DNA of 64,000 nucleotides, taken from assembly GCA_029204045.2 (NCBI GenBank), contig CM055061.1, positions 46,214,977-46,278,976 on the forward strand, read 5' to 3'. The notes beneath the pieces were generated by a model, which was given only the letters and a program-made list of their open reading frames with translations, was not told the DNA's origin and did not search any database. Shown here one piece after another: positions 44,098 through 56,320 of this stretch. This DNA comes from Tillandsia leiboldiana. Lineage: Eukaryota > Streptophyta > Magnoliopsida > Poales > Bromeliaceae. The translations under genes and the position numbers were made by a program. How positions within the stretch are numbered: the first letter of the stretch is position 1; the number at the start of each line of letters is the position of its first letter.

Positions 44098-47000
44098 TGT
44101 CACGCCCCGGCGTCGAAACTGCGACCCGGGCTCGCTAACAGATCCGCCGCCCATACGGAAACCCCGTATAGACGAAGCGACTAACCTGCAAAAAGAATCA
44201 ACTACAGTATACAGATATCAGAGCCGAAAGTAAACTACTAAAAACTGAAATCCAAACACTGTACAACTGAAAATAATACAATATCCATCTCCCAAATACG
44301 ATCGTATAAAAAGTCCTCTAATACAAAAACCCAAAATGGAGATATCTCCAATAAATAAATCAGTGTACAAGCTCTCAATACAGAAATATCCTCACTACAA
44401 CAGTCTCTCAAACTGAAAAATAAAGTACAACTCTATACCTCACAACAAAGGTCTCTCAACAGAGGAAAAAGAAGTAAACTAATCTACTGAAGCTCTCCAC
44501 TGAAGGGGGTACCGCTACACTCCAACGACGGGTAGGGAACTAGCTCGCGACTCCCTCGAAACCGGTCAGAAGGATCATTAACAGGTGCACAGGAACAGGA
44601 GTAGAAGTCCCTGGGGAAAAGACACCACGACGGGTGTGAGAACTACTTCCCACAGTAGTTCTCAGTGGGTGCCGTCAACAAGCCCAACGGTCTGCCCACT
44701 AAGTCTACTAGAGGCATAAAGTAACAAAGTAATACAGAAAGAAAAGAGCTGGAAGAGGATAACTCTACAGCTACTATGCCTCTATCTAGATGCTCAAGAA
44801 GTGGAACAGATGATAATATGATGCATCTACTGACTCACAAGTATAGTCACCCAATCTACACTGACTGCCGCATAGGGTCCAGTCAAACCTGCGCCTACCT
44901 ACTGCCGTTACATCCACGGAGGACCGGACTTACGTAGGGCGTCCGTGACTGCAACTAACTGGCCCAGCCAGAGGGACTGCGTCCGTAGCTGCCACTAACT
45001 GGCCCAGTCAGAGGGACGGCGTCGACAAGTCGCGATACAATAGTAACAGATCCACCCCGGGCGTGGCTCTCGAGGGGAGCGACCCCATCGAGGGAAAAGG
45101 CATCCGCGCACTCTGTCGAACTCAAGTGGCACTGCAGGCTATAGTCCAAAATCCACGCTCACGCTCTGAACGGAAAAACTCAGAATCCTCAATCATCTCG
45201 CACAACGGTCGGAGCACTCTCGACGACTCAGCTGATCAGCTCGCAACCCAAAACACACTGGCTGGAGATACTCCACAGCCAGGAACGACCCACAACTCAG
45301 GGCTAACAAAACTGGTCGGACAACACTCAACGACCCGAGACCACCGTCAACCCCACCGGCTCTCACAACAGAACACCAACCACACCGATAACTCAGGAAA
45401 GGCCGACACCATAAGGGTTTGGAAAACCCGATAGGTCGGTGCTAAGAACCCTATCAATCAAGAACAGACTCTAGGCTCTGCCTATCGAAATTCCCGGCCC
45501 CCTTACAGTTCGGGAACATGACAACCTCTGTACAACACGCAGAAGATATTAGCTAGGGCCCGGAAGTTCCGGGAGACCAACACCTACAACCCTATGAAAC
45601 AAGAACAGGTTCTAGGCTCGGCCCCCGTGGCTTTCGTCCCGACAAGGGATGGCCTCTAGAACCCAGACCACTCGAATCCTTACTAGTCGGGAAGTTTACA
45701 CGAAAATGGGGTGACATTAATTACTGAAAACCATTTTCACTCAACCCACGCGGGTGAGGACTAAAGGTAGTTCCCTTTTTGAAAGACCAACTTGATTTGA
45801 GGAGAAACCCATTTTAATGACTTTTAGTTCTTTTTAAGAAAAGCAGTTAGAAAATAAGGATTTACCCAAACCCCGAAGGGCTGATGCCTTTGTCCAATCA
45901 AACAAGAACAGACTTCAGCGGCCTTTCGATGCTTGGAAGAAAACATCGATAGACTAAAAATTATGTGTATGTGAAAAGGGTTCTGGGTTCTAGGTCCAGC
46001 TAAGACAAGCACACAACTGCCACTAACTCCGTGGCGACAGCACAAACAGGGCTACAAGACCTCCCGGGACTACCGTTTACCCAAACGGCTCCCGGCACAG
46101 ATAAGCGACCCACTACAACTACCAGACACCACTCTGCTCCCCAAGCACGAGTGCAAATGCATCCCACACTAAAAGAAAGTCCCGACCCCTCGGCCCACTA
46201 CCCGGGCGAGGATAACACTAAGTCCAGGATTGAAAGAACAGTGTGGATGTCTAAACATAAATAACCCTAGCCCAAGTGAGGGTTTTCTACTGGTTTGGTT
46301 ACACATGCAACATATGACGGGGGTGCTAGGTCAAGTTCCAAGATAACTATAATTTAACATGTGGTAGGAAGCAAGAGGGATCATAAGATCATCAGATAAA
46401 TATCAGGAATAACAATTCTACCTTCTAGCATGCTACACAAGAGAATAACTATCATGCGTAGTCCTACATCAGTAGAATTACTGTACAGTCCATAAAACTT
46501 GGAGATAAGGCCACCCACCTCGATTTGGCACCAATTACTCGTAGACACTTGCAATTGGCCTCCACGCGACCCGCACGCGAAACGGTGCCCGCTGCCGGAG
46601 TTCGCACGCAAAACGAAGCATGATGCCAGAGTCCGCACGCAAAACGGAGCACGATATCGAAATCCGCATGCAAAACGGAGTCCGTACGCAAAATGAAGCA
46701 CGGTGCCGAAATCCGCGCGCAAAACGGAGAACGGTGCCAAAATCTGCACGCAAAACAGAATCTGCACGCAAAATGGAGCACGGTGCCGAAATCCGCGCGC
46801 AAAATGGAGTCCGCAAGCAAAACAGTGCACGGTGGCGGAGTCCGCACGCAAAACGAAGCACGGTGCCGAAATCCGCACGCAAAACAGAGTCCGCACGCAA
46901 AACGGAGCACGTCGTCGGGGTCCGCACGCAAAACGGTGCAGTAAAACACGGTCCCTAACACAGATAAGAGCAAGAGGGTCAATTAACTGTCCAAAAGATC

Positions 47001-48209
47001 GCTCTAAAACTGTGCCAAAATACCGTAAAAACAAGAGCGGGACCTACCCGACTGCGTCGCGCCGCCCAACCGCTCCGTTGGAAAACCCCGCGCCCTCGAC
47101 GAAGCCCACGACGCACCGCCGCACCACCCACCATCTCCTCCCTCAATCTCCCTCTCGCTCGGTTGAAGAAGAAAGAAAAGGAAGGGAAGAAATGGCGTGC
47201 GGGGGAGGAAGAAGAAGAAGAAAAGAAGGAGAGAGAGAGAAGGTGGTCCACAGCTGCCGGTCCATGGTGCACCGCACAGAAGGGGGGCCCAGCTGCCGGG
47301 TGGTCCACGAGGCCGGGGCGCGTGCACCGGGTCCACGCACGCGCCCCGTGCGCCAGGTGGCGTGCGGCAACGCGCCCGCCACACGGGCGCGTTACACCGC
47401 GCCACCCCCGGGCGCGGGACACGCGCCCGCCACACGGGCGCGTTACACCGCGCCACCCCCGGGCGCGGGACACGCGCCCGCCACACGGGCGCGCGTGCCC
47501 TCGCTCCCGCGCGGGCGCCAACGGGGGGCCGCCACGTGGCGGCCCTGCGCTGACCCGCGCAGGCGCGCGTTCCCAACGCGCGCCAGACGCGCGCATTCCC
47601 GCGTCCATACGCCCCCTCGAGCCGCGCGCCACCTCGGGATCCGCGGCACACCTCGAAAAACGTGCCGTGCCTCGAAAAACGCGCTTTTCAACCGGGCTCC
47701 AAAACAAACAAGTAAATAGTCCATTCTTAGCAATTTCGCGCGCTGAATCGAAAAACGATGTCCATCCTCCAAATTCTCATCCAAAAATTTGCCGAATGCC
47801 CCCGGATAGCCAACTTGTTCCGATTTCCGCGCCGGGTCTATTTCTGAAGTCCGATTTGCCAAATTTCAACTCTAAAAATTCTCGAAGGCAACCGGAGAGG
47901 TAAACTTTTATCCAAATTTCGCCCGGAGTCCAAATTGACATCTGCGTCGAGCGAAACCACTTCCAAACACTCGACGGGTCCTCCAATCCCCCACGGGATC
48001 CCTTTTTAAGCCCAAAGTCCAACACTTGAGTCCAAACTGCACGCAAACACCACCAACAGACCACACAGGCCTCCAGTGATGCAAACTAAAATCCAAATTG
48101 CACCACAAATCCATTTCTCGGGCCCGACACGCGCACAAACACTCCCAATGGCCACCAAAAGCTGCCCAACAACCAGCAAACCCTACGCGGGGGATTCCGG
48201 GACCTCACA
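44098..48209 (-). mobile_element. 3' LTR (4112 bp) of the non-autonomous gypsy element
   Basis: Plus-strand ends are TGTCACGCCCCGGCG and GGGACCTCACA. It holds the U5 inverted repeat ATACGG/CCGTAT (44153-44169), recurring AAACAAGAACAG motifs (about 45460, 45600, 45905), the GTCCGCACGCAAAACGG minisatellite (46565-46935) and an extra copy of a ~51-bp GC-rich unit (two copies within 47378-47480; one in the other LTR). ORFs in the minisatellite and GC-rich block are not genes. Confidence 0.93.
46565..46935. repeat. LTR minisatellite, core GTCCGCACGCAAAACGG
   Basis: A diverged array of the 18-bp core with GAGCACGGTGCCGAAAT-type spacers, shorter and less uniform than 810-1337. The partner array is at 53205-53575. 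It opens several overlapping frames (for example 46381-47034 minus, 46703-47719 plus). Confidence 0.85.
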
Positions 48210-48225
48210 CTCTTCCCCACTAAAA
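48210..48225 (-). other. Polypurine tract
   Basis: Minus strand TTTTAGTGGGGAAGAG directly before the LTR start TGTGAGGTCCC, preceded by TTTCGAGGACGAAACTT. Confidence 0.85.
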
Positions 48226-49341
48226 GAAAGTTTCGTCCTCGAAACTAACACGGCTCAAAAGGGGAGTTCCAAAGCCAAAGGTAAGAATCCATCAACACCG
48301 TCTCCAGCTTCCTAGTCGCTACGCATCCTCCGTGAAGCGAGTCCACACGGCCAGGAGTCCAAAAGCCGGGAAAACCTCACGAAAACGCCAACACAACCAA
48401 CAAGAAGTGTAAAGGCCCCACCGGCAGGAAAGTCGTCAACCACAACTCTCAGTTTAGTAAACGGTTGAAATTAACGAAAAGTTCGAAAATTCCGAAAGAA
48501 CCTGTGCCCTTGCTCCAATCAAACAAGAACAGGTTCGGGCACCGTTTCCATTTCTGGAGCAGTCTTTCGAAGCTTTCGTCCCGTTCGAAAATTTCAGCAC
48601 ACAGACGAGTAAAAGGAAGAGAAGTGTTGAAGTCGTTCCTGCCGTGGCTACAAAACGAAAGCTACGATCTATCCGTGACCCCTAAGGACACAACCTCTAG
48701 TCCTAATCGTCACCAACGATCCAAAAGTAGCACCACGCCGCAAACCGCTGAAGCCACAGCTGTAGGAAGGATACCCCGGTGATCTGTGAAAATGAACTCC
48801 TCTAGTCCAACTCGCGGAAGGGTAACTGATCTCATTCCACAATCAGCGGTTGCACTATACCGCACCAACTGGTCCATCCTGTGTGCTCAATCTGAGTCGT
48901 GGAGCTGCCACTGAACCGTAACACCTGCCAGTGTAATTCCAAATCTCAACTATATTGACACAATCCACAAGGCTCCCCCACATGCACAACACTAACAGAA
49001 ATCTGTACCTCTAGTGCACATGGTAATAACTCTACCTCCAGTCCAGACAAGAAAGCCAACAACACTCAACTCAAACTGCTATAAGGAAATCATGCCCGCG
49101 ACAACCTGGTCCACTGCCGTAGCGCCCTCCAACCGGGTGGTACAGACTCATCCGCTCGATGTAGCTGGTCGTCGCTCAGTCTGCCCCAACGTCGTGTCCC
49201 TATCTGCCTGGCGGTAATCGGAGGAGCTCCTTCATCCCGAAGAGGTAGCGGGGGTGCCGTCGCAAGCGGTATTGCCGTAAGCACTGCTCGAGGGCATGCT
49301 GCCTGAAAATTTCCCTACTGTCCACACGAAAAACATTGCCC
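48226..49341 (-). other. Non-coding interior where pol would be expected
   Basis: About 1.1 kb between the gag remnant and the PPT. I find no protease, RT, RNase H or integrase motif in any frame. It holds one more AGAACAGGTTCG motif (48527-48538) of the type seen in the LTR. It is either fully decayed pol replaced by deletions or unrelated filler. Confidence 0.7.
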
Positions 49342-50578
49342 CTACCTGTGGTCACACTGCGGCGCAGAAAATGGCCCACCACAAATGACACAGTCATCCC
49401 ACTGCTGCTGCTGATACATCGGCTGTGGAGAACCTCCTGGTCTCTGTCTCCTTTGAGATTCACGACCCTCAGACTGGGATCGTGGCGGCCCCAGGGGTCT
49501 CGATCTACTCAACTGTCCATACTCAGGCGGCACTGGATGCCTCTCCCCGGAGCTGGTCCCTGGCGCTCCGTCTCTCTCTGACATGATCACTGATCCTCGG
49601 TCAACCCACCGAGACTGCTCAATCGCTGCATCTAACGTCGGCACTCGCCGAAAATACACCAAGTGATAGATATTCCGATGCAGTCCTCTCTCAACTAGCT
49701 CAACTTTCTGGGCCTCATCTTGGGCGACATGGGGTACACTGCTCAACAATCGCAAAACTCGCGAACATACTCCTGAAGAGGTCGACTCCCCTGCTGCAAG
49801 CGTCTAAGATCCCTTTCTAGTTTCCGCTTACACTGTCAGGAAAGAAAGCCGTGAGCAGCAAAGCACGAAACTGGTTCCAAGTCAACAACTGCGCTCCCGG
49901 TGGTCCAACAGGACAAACTCGACGCCACCAAATCTCAGCGTCCTTTTCCAAAAAGTGCGTAGCCAAGTGCACCTGATGCTTCTCCATTGCTGTTATCCAG
50001 TTTTCAGCCTCCCACAGTTCCAAGCTCAATCCTGCAAATCGGGGTGGATCAGACTGCCGGGACTGGCTCAATCGACCGATGATGTCCTAAAGTTCATCTA
50101 CAATTCGCCATCCAACCTACCTCTGTGCCTCGGCACTAAACATTGGCACAGAGGGGCCTACTCACTCCATCGGTGTCACTAGTACAACTGAATATGCCAC
50201 TGCATAGGAAGGAGGTGCTGGAGGACTCTCAAGTGGTACTGCAACTAGCTGTGCTCTCTGCTCCAACAGGCGCATCAAACATTACATGGCTTCCTCCTGG
50301 CATCGGACAGCCTCCGACATCGGTGCCATCTGGGTCCATAACGCCTGGGTCTCGCTTGGCTCTGATAGCTCTGCCTCCCGCTGCTCGGGTACTCATCAAG
50401 TGCGGGGTGTGCCCTCTTCCCAACACGACGTCTCAGGGGTATCGTAATCCACTGCACAATAACAAACATCAGGACACAACAACCATACGACCCAATCCAG
50501 CGAAAGTCTAAGACATGTCATCCATTCCATAGCATTATGTTGTCTGCAGCCAACATAATCGCTTAGGAGAATAAACAT
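49342..50578 (-). pseudogene. Decayed Ty3/gypsy gag and leader
   Basis: The leader YVGCRQH (about 50540) matches that of the element at 33 kb. Pieces in changing frames follow: the coiled-coil-like region with LLEQRAQ (about 50260), the Gag domain (ENWITAMEKH, ATHFLEKDAEIWWRRV, PPGAQLLTWNQFRALLLTAFF; 49817-50071), then PHVAQDE...VERGLHRNIY and a partial zinc motif CVICGGPFSAPQC (49342-49755). Stops and shifts separate them, so no complete Gag is coded. Homology to the Gag at 31550-32854 is clear over the whole length. Confidence 0.85.
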
Positions 50579-50714
50579 GCCAATACCTCATCCCGTCTAT
50601 TGGGAGAGGTATAAACTCAATCAGGACTCTCGCTAAAAGTCACGACTCTCACGTAGTCATCCTATTGTCCAACCACAAGACTAGGGTTTCTAAGTCCACC
50701 ACGACCTACAACCT

Positions 50715-50728
50715 AGGCTCTGATACCA
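50715..50728 (-). other. Primer-binding site, initiator tRNA-Met
   Basis: TGGTATCAGAGCCT on the minus strand, 8 bp from the 5' LTR end at 50737, with the same spacer as in the element at 33 kb. It is intact although gag has decayed. Confidence 0.95.
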
Positions 50729-50736
50729 CTCTAATC

Positions 50737-53700
50737 TGTCACGCCCCGGCGTCGAAACTGCGACCCGGGCTTGCTAACAGATCCGCCGCCCATACGGAAA
50801 CCCCGTATAGACGAAGCGACTAACCTGCGAAAAGAATCAACTACAGTATACAGATATCAGAGCTGAAAGTAAACTACTAAAAACTGAAATCCAAACACTG
50901 TACAACTGAAAATAATACAATATCCATCTCCCAAATACGATCGTATAAAAAGTCCTCTAATACAAAAACCCAAAATGGAGATATCTCCAATAAATAAATC
51001 AGTGTACAAGCTCTCAATACAGAAATATCCTCACTACAACAGTCTCTCAAACTGAAAAATAAAGTACAACTCTATACCTCACAACAAAGGTCTCTCAACA
51101 GAGGAAAAAGAAGTAAACTAATCTACTAAAGCTCTCCACTGAAGGGGGTACCGCTACACTCCAACGACGGGTAGGGAACTAGCTCGCGACTCCCTCGAAA
51201 CCGGTCAGAAGGATCAGCAACAGGAGCACAGGAACAGGAGTAGAAGTCCCTGGGGAAAAGACACCACGACGAGTGTGAGAACTACTTCCCACAGTAGTTC
51301 TCAGTGGGTGCCGTCAACAAGCCCAACGGTCTGCCCACTAAGTCTACTAGAGGCATAAAGTAACAAAGTAATACAGAAAGAAAAGAGCTGGAAGAGGATA
51401 ACTCTACAGCTACTATGCCTCTATCTAGATGCTCAAGAAGTGGAACAGATGATAATATGATGCATCTACTGACTCACAAGTATAGTCACCCAATCTACAC
51501 TGACTGCCGCATAGGGTCCAGTCAAACCTGCGCCTACCTACTGCCGTTACATCCACGGAGGACCGGACTTACGTAGGGCGTCCGTGACTGCCACTAACTG
51601 GCCCAGCCAGAGGGACTGCGTCCGTAACTGCCACTAACTGGCCCAGTCAGAGGGACGGCGTCGACAAGTCGCGATACAATAGTAACAGATCCACCCCGGG
51701 TGTGGCTCTCGAGGGGAGCGACCCCATCGAGGGAAAAGGCATCCGCGCACTCTGTCGAACTCAAGTGGCACTGCAGGCTATAGTCCAAAATCCACGCTCA
51801 CGCTCTGAACGGAAAGACTCAGAATCCTCAATCATCTCGCACAACGGTCGGAGCACTCTCGACGACTCAGCTGATCAGCTCGCAACCCAAAACACACTGG
51901 CTGGAGATACTCCACAGCCAGGAACGACCCACAACTCAGGGCTAACAAAACTGGTCGGACAACACTCAACGACCCGAGACCACCGTCAACCCCAACGGCT
52001 CTCACAACAGAACACCAACCACACCGATAACTCAGGAAAGGCCGACACCATAAGGGTTTGGAAAACCCGATAGGTCGGTGCTAAGAACCCTATCAAACAA
52101 GAACAGACTCTAGGCTCCGCCTATCGAAATTCTCGGCCCCCTTATAGTTCGGGAACACGACAACCTCGGTACAACACGCAGAAGATATTAGCTAGGGCCC
52201 GGAAGTTCCGGGAGACCAACACCTACAACCCTATCAAACAAGAACGGGTTCCAGGCTTGGCCCCCGTGGCTTTCGTCCCGACAAGGGATGGCCCCTAGAA
52301 CCCAGACCACTCGAATCCTTATGAGTGGGGAAGTTTACACGAAAATGGGGTGACATTAATTACTGAAAACCATTTTCACTCAACCCACGCGGGTAAGGAC
52401 TAAAGGTAGTTCCCTTTTTGAAAAACCAACTTGATTTGAGGAGAAACCCATTTTAATGATTTTTAGTTCTTTTTAAGAAAAACAGTTAGAAAATAAGGAT
52501 TTACTCAAACCCCGAAGGGCTGATGCCTTTGTCCAATCAAACAAGAACAGACTTCAGCGGCCCTTCGATGCTTGGAAGAAAACATCAATGGACTAAAAAT
52601 TATGTGTATGTGAAAAGGGTTCTGGGTTCTAGGTCCAGCTAAGACAAGCACACAACTGCCACTAACTCCGTGGCGACAGCATAAACAGGGCTACAAGACC
52701 TCCCGGGACTACCGTTTACCCAAACGGCTCCCGGCACAGATAAGCGACCCACTACAACTACCAGACACCGCTCTGCTCCCCAAGCACGAGTGCAAATGCA
52801 TCCCACACTAAAAGAAAGTCCCGACCCCTCGGCCCACTACCCGGGCGAGGATAAAACTAAGTCCAGGAATGAAAGAACAGTGTGGATGTCTAAACATAAA
52901 TAACCCTAGCCCAAGTGAGGGTTTTCTACTGGTCTGGTTACACATGCAACATATGACGGGGGTGCTAGGTCAAGTTCCAAGATAACTATAATTTAACATG
53001 TGGTAGGAAGCAAGAGGGATCATAAGATCATCAGATAAATATCAGGAATAACAATTCTACCTTCTAGCATGCTACACAAGAGAATAACTATCATGCATAG
53101 TCCTACATCAGTAGAATTACTGTACAGTCCATAAAACTTGGAGATAAGGCCACCCAGCTCGATTTGCCACCAATTGCTCGTAGACACTTGCAATTGGCCT
53201 CCACGCGATCCGCACGCGAAACGGTGCCCGCTGCCGGAGTCCGCACGCAAAACGAAGCATGCTGTTGGAGTCCGCACACAAAACGGAGCACGATGCCGAA
53301 ATCCGTGCGCAAAACGGAGTCCGCACGCAAAACAAAGCACGATGCTAAAATCCGCGTGCAAAACGGAGCACGGTGCCAGAATCTGCACGCAAAATAGAAT
53401 CTGCACGCAAAACGGAGCACAATGCCGAAATCCGCGCACAAAACGGAGTCCGCACGCAAAACGGTGCACGGTGCCGGAGTCCGCACGCAAAACGAAGCAC
53501 GGTGCCGAAATCCGCACGCAAATCGTAGTCCGCACGCAAAACGGAGCACGTCGTCGGGGTCCGCACGCAAAACGGTGCAGTAAAACACGGTCCCTAACAC
53601 AGATAAGAGCAAGAGGGTCAATTAACTGTCCAAAAGATCGCTCTAGAACTGTGCTAAAATACCGTAAAAGCAAGAGCGGGACCTACCCGACTGCGCCGCG

Positions 53701-54798
53701 CCGCCCAACCGCTCCGTTGGAAAACCCCGCGCGCTCCACGAAGGCCACGACGCACCGCCGCACCACCCACCATCTCCTCCCTCAATCTCCCTCTCGCTCG
53801 GTTGAAGAAGAAAGAAAAGGAAGGGAAGAAATGGCATGCGGGGGAGGAAGAAGAAGAAGAAAAGAATGAGAGAGAGAGAAGGTGGTCCACAACTGCCGGT
53901 CCACGGTGCACCGCACAAAAGGGGGGCCCAGCTGCCGGGTGGTCCACGAGGCCGGGGCGCGTGCACCGGGTCCACGCACACGCCCCGTGCGCCAGGTGGC
54001 GTGCGGCAACGCGCCCGCGACACCGGCGCGTTACACCGCGCCACCCCCGGGCGCGGGACACGCGCCCGCCACACGGGCGCGCGTGCCCTCGCTCCCGCGC
54101 GGGCGCCAACGGGGGGCCGCCACGTGGCGGCCCTGCGCTGATCGGCGCAGGCGCGCGTTCCCAACGCGCGCCAGACGCGCGCATTCCCGCGTCTGTACGC
54201 CGCCTCGAACCGCGCGCCACCTCAGGATCCGCGCCACACCTCGAAAAACGTGCCGTGCCTCGAAAAACGCGCTTTTCAACCGGGCCCCAAAACAAACAAG
54301 TAAATAGTCCATTCTTAGCGATTTTGCGCGCTGAATCCAAAAATGATGTCCGTTCCTCCAAATTCTCATCCAAAAATTTGCCGAATGCCCCCGGATAGCC
54401 AACTTGATCCGATTTCCGCGCCGGGTCCATTTCTGAAGTCCGATTTGCCAAATTTCAACTCTAAAAATTCCCGAAGGCAACCGGAGAGGTAAACTTTTAT
54501 CCAAATTTCGCCCGGAGTCCAAATTGACATCTGTGTCGCGCGAAACCACTTCCAAACACTCGACGGGTCCTCCAATCCCCCACGGGATCCCCTTTTAAGC
54601 CCAAAGTCCAACACTTGAGTCCAAACTGCACGCAAACACCACCAACAGACCACGCAGGCCTCCAGTGATGCAAACTAAAATCCAAATTGCACCACAAATC
54701 CATTTCTCGGGCCCGACACGCGCACAAACACTCCCAACGGCCACCAAAAGCTGCCCAACAACCAGCAAACCCTACGCGGGGGATTCCGGGACCTCACA
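50737..54798 (-). mobile_element. 5' LTR (4062 bp) of the non-autonomous gypsy element
   Basis: It matches 44098-48209 along its length with scattered differences. It has one fewer ~51-bp GC-rich unit and its own minisatellite array (53205-53575). The U5 inverted repeat is at 50792-50808. Confidence 0.93.
53205..53575. repeat. LTR minisatellite, core GTCCGCACGCAAAACGG (5' LTR copy)
   Basis: Counterpart of 46565-46935, with several unit differences between the two LTRs. Confidence 0.85.
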
Positions 54799-54803
54799 GT
54801 CAT

Positions 54804-55605
54804 GCTTTCTCCACCACCTCATGGAGAGTGGTCGTGAATGGAATTTGTATGCCAGATACTAAGTCGACGGGAAACTCAGTCTTTTCAAGAGAACTTCGAC
54901 CGGAGTATCGATACTTGAACTTTGTTGTTTGCTACAACATTCTTCCCAACATGCAAACAAAAGTTCTTCGATGGGACCGGATGCTATTCCTCTATCTCCT
55001 TGGAAACCCGGCAGCTGCTTTGGGTTCTAATTTCAACATTCCTTTCTTCATATGGTCAAGGATGGCACGGTATGTGGAACATGCTCATCCCACAGAGAGA
55101 CTTCCCTTCCCAATCATAATTATGCGAATTTTGAAGAAATTCAAAGTCGACACTTCATCATCAACTTATATGCATAGTCTAGGAACAATCAACGATACGA
55201 CTGTCGTAAAGTCTCTACCAACGAAACAAGATGAGCCTCCTTCACCTCCTCTCAGACGCAGACCTTCAACTTCAGCAGCTACAGCTTCAGTCCCACCAGC
55301 ACCTGCCGCATGACCTGCACCTCCTTCGACTTCAGACGATGACGCATCGGTTACCTCAATTTATAGAGAGCAACAGCATCTCTCCTTCGAGCAAGAATGC
55401 ATGTCAAATGAGTTTATCGAAATGAAGGAAGAAATTCGAGAAGTTAAAAAGGAACAAGTGTTAATGAACAAGCGCATAAAGAAAATTTTCCAAAAACTCG
55501 GGTGCATTAGTTCAGAGGATTCTGTAATCTTATTTTGTTCTAATCTTTTAACTTTGTTTTTGCAGCTTTTTAGTTCTCACATTTTCTTCTTTTTGAACTT
55601 TTAAC
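54804..55605 (+). pseudogene. Env-like extra ORF, 3' part
   Basis: It resumes the frame broken at 44097, after the GTCAT duplication. It codes WRVVVNGICMPDTK, YRYLNFVVCYNILP, KVLRWDRMLFLYLLGNP and AFFIWSRMARY-like sequence of the same domain, then a Pro/Ser linker. TGA at 55311 interrupts it, and it continues in frame to a short coiled coil (MKEEIREVKKEQVLMNKRI) and KLGCISSEDS. The matching C-terminus of the opposite copy, KLGCMSSEDSDSDD, stops near 58342. Frame continuity across 10.7 kb of insertion shows that the host ORF was intact here when hit. Confidence 0.75.
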
Positions 55606-56280
55606 TCTCCTTTTATCTTGTAATTTTGGCTTGATTTTGTGACAAAAAGGGGGAGAGAGAACGAACAATGATCGACTAATTGTGCACTTTGAACAATGAT
55701 CGACTAATGGTTGTGCACTTTGAACATGTTTGTGAGAACAATGAACTTTGAACTATGAAGGTAAGTACAACTTCAACTTTACTGTGGTTTTATATTGTGT
55801 TTTGCATGCATGCCTCGACTAACTATTCGACTAACTATTTGGGCATGTAATATAACTAACAAGTGGTTGTTGTTGACTAACAATTCTGTGACATTTGGAT
55901 TTTTAATGTTTAGAAGATATATTCCTTTTAATTTTGATCTTATTACATATCTGAATTCATAGATATCATGGTGAGTATAAACTCTATCTCTGTGTTTGGT
56001 CTTTAAATACTAAAATTCTTGAGGTATCTAACGATCTCGTTTGTCAAGAATGATTTCCTTTTTGCAGAGAATACAGATGTCTAAGTGTAGAGTCTGTTTT
56101 AGGAATTTATCTCATGTATTTATCTTTATTTGGATCTCCAATGTAAATTTTTGTTGTACGGTGATAGCAACAAAAATACCTTTTTGAATTTTCTTGAGTG
56201 TATTTGTGTTTTGTCACGAAACCGCCAAAGGGGGAGATTGTTAAGGAATTTGTGTTGCCATATTTCGTGCAAATGGTTAA
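55606..56280 (+). other. 3' non-coding end of the plus-strand Sirevirus, polypurine tracts and 42-bp LTR stub
   Basis: AT-rich. Polypurine tracts lie at about 55646 (AAAAAGGGGGAGAG) and 56225 (CCAAAGGGGGAGAT). The LTR start TGTTAAGGAATTTG is at 56239 and runs only to 56280. There a different LTR-start-like sequence begins. The 3' LTR is therefore reduced to 42 bp. Confidence 0.8.
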
Positions 56281-56320
56281 TGTTACGACATTTTGTGTTG
56301 GCACATTTTGTTGGGTTATA
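56281..56320 (+). repeat. 40-bp fragment resembling another Sirevirus LTR start
   Basis: TGTTACGACATTTTGTGTTG resembles LTR starts TGTTATGGCTTTTTGTGTTG (12168) and TGTTACGGAATTTG (minus, 57604). It lies between the LTR stub of one element and the LTR end of the opposite one, and may be a trace of a third insertion. Confidence 0.5.

Larger units (their letters stand above)
44098..54798 (-). mobile_element. Non-autonomous Ty3/gypsy element with 4.1-kb LTRs and no pol (10.7 kb), duplication GTCAT
   Basis: Minus-strand order: LTR (50737-54798), PBS (50715-50728), decayed gag (49342-50578), non-coding interior, PPT (48210-48225), LTR (44098-48209). GTCAT flanks it (44093-44097 and 54799-54803). 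The interior is only 2527 bp, with no protease, RT or integrase. The LTRs are nearly identical, so it moved recently with enzymes supplied by another element; the Tekay-type element is a candidate helper because leader, gag and LTR ends are related. Confidence 0.93.
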
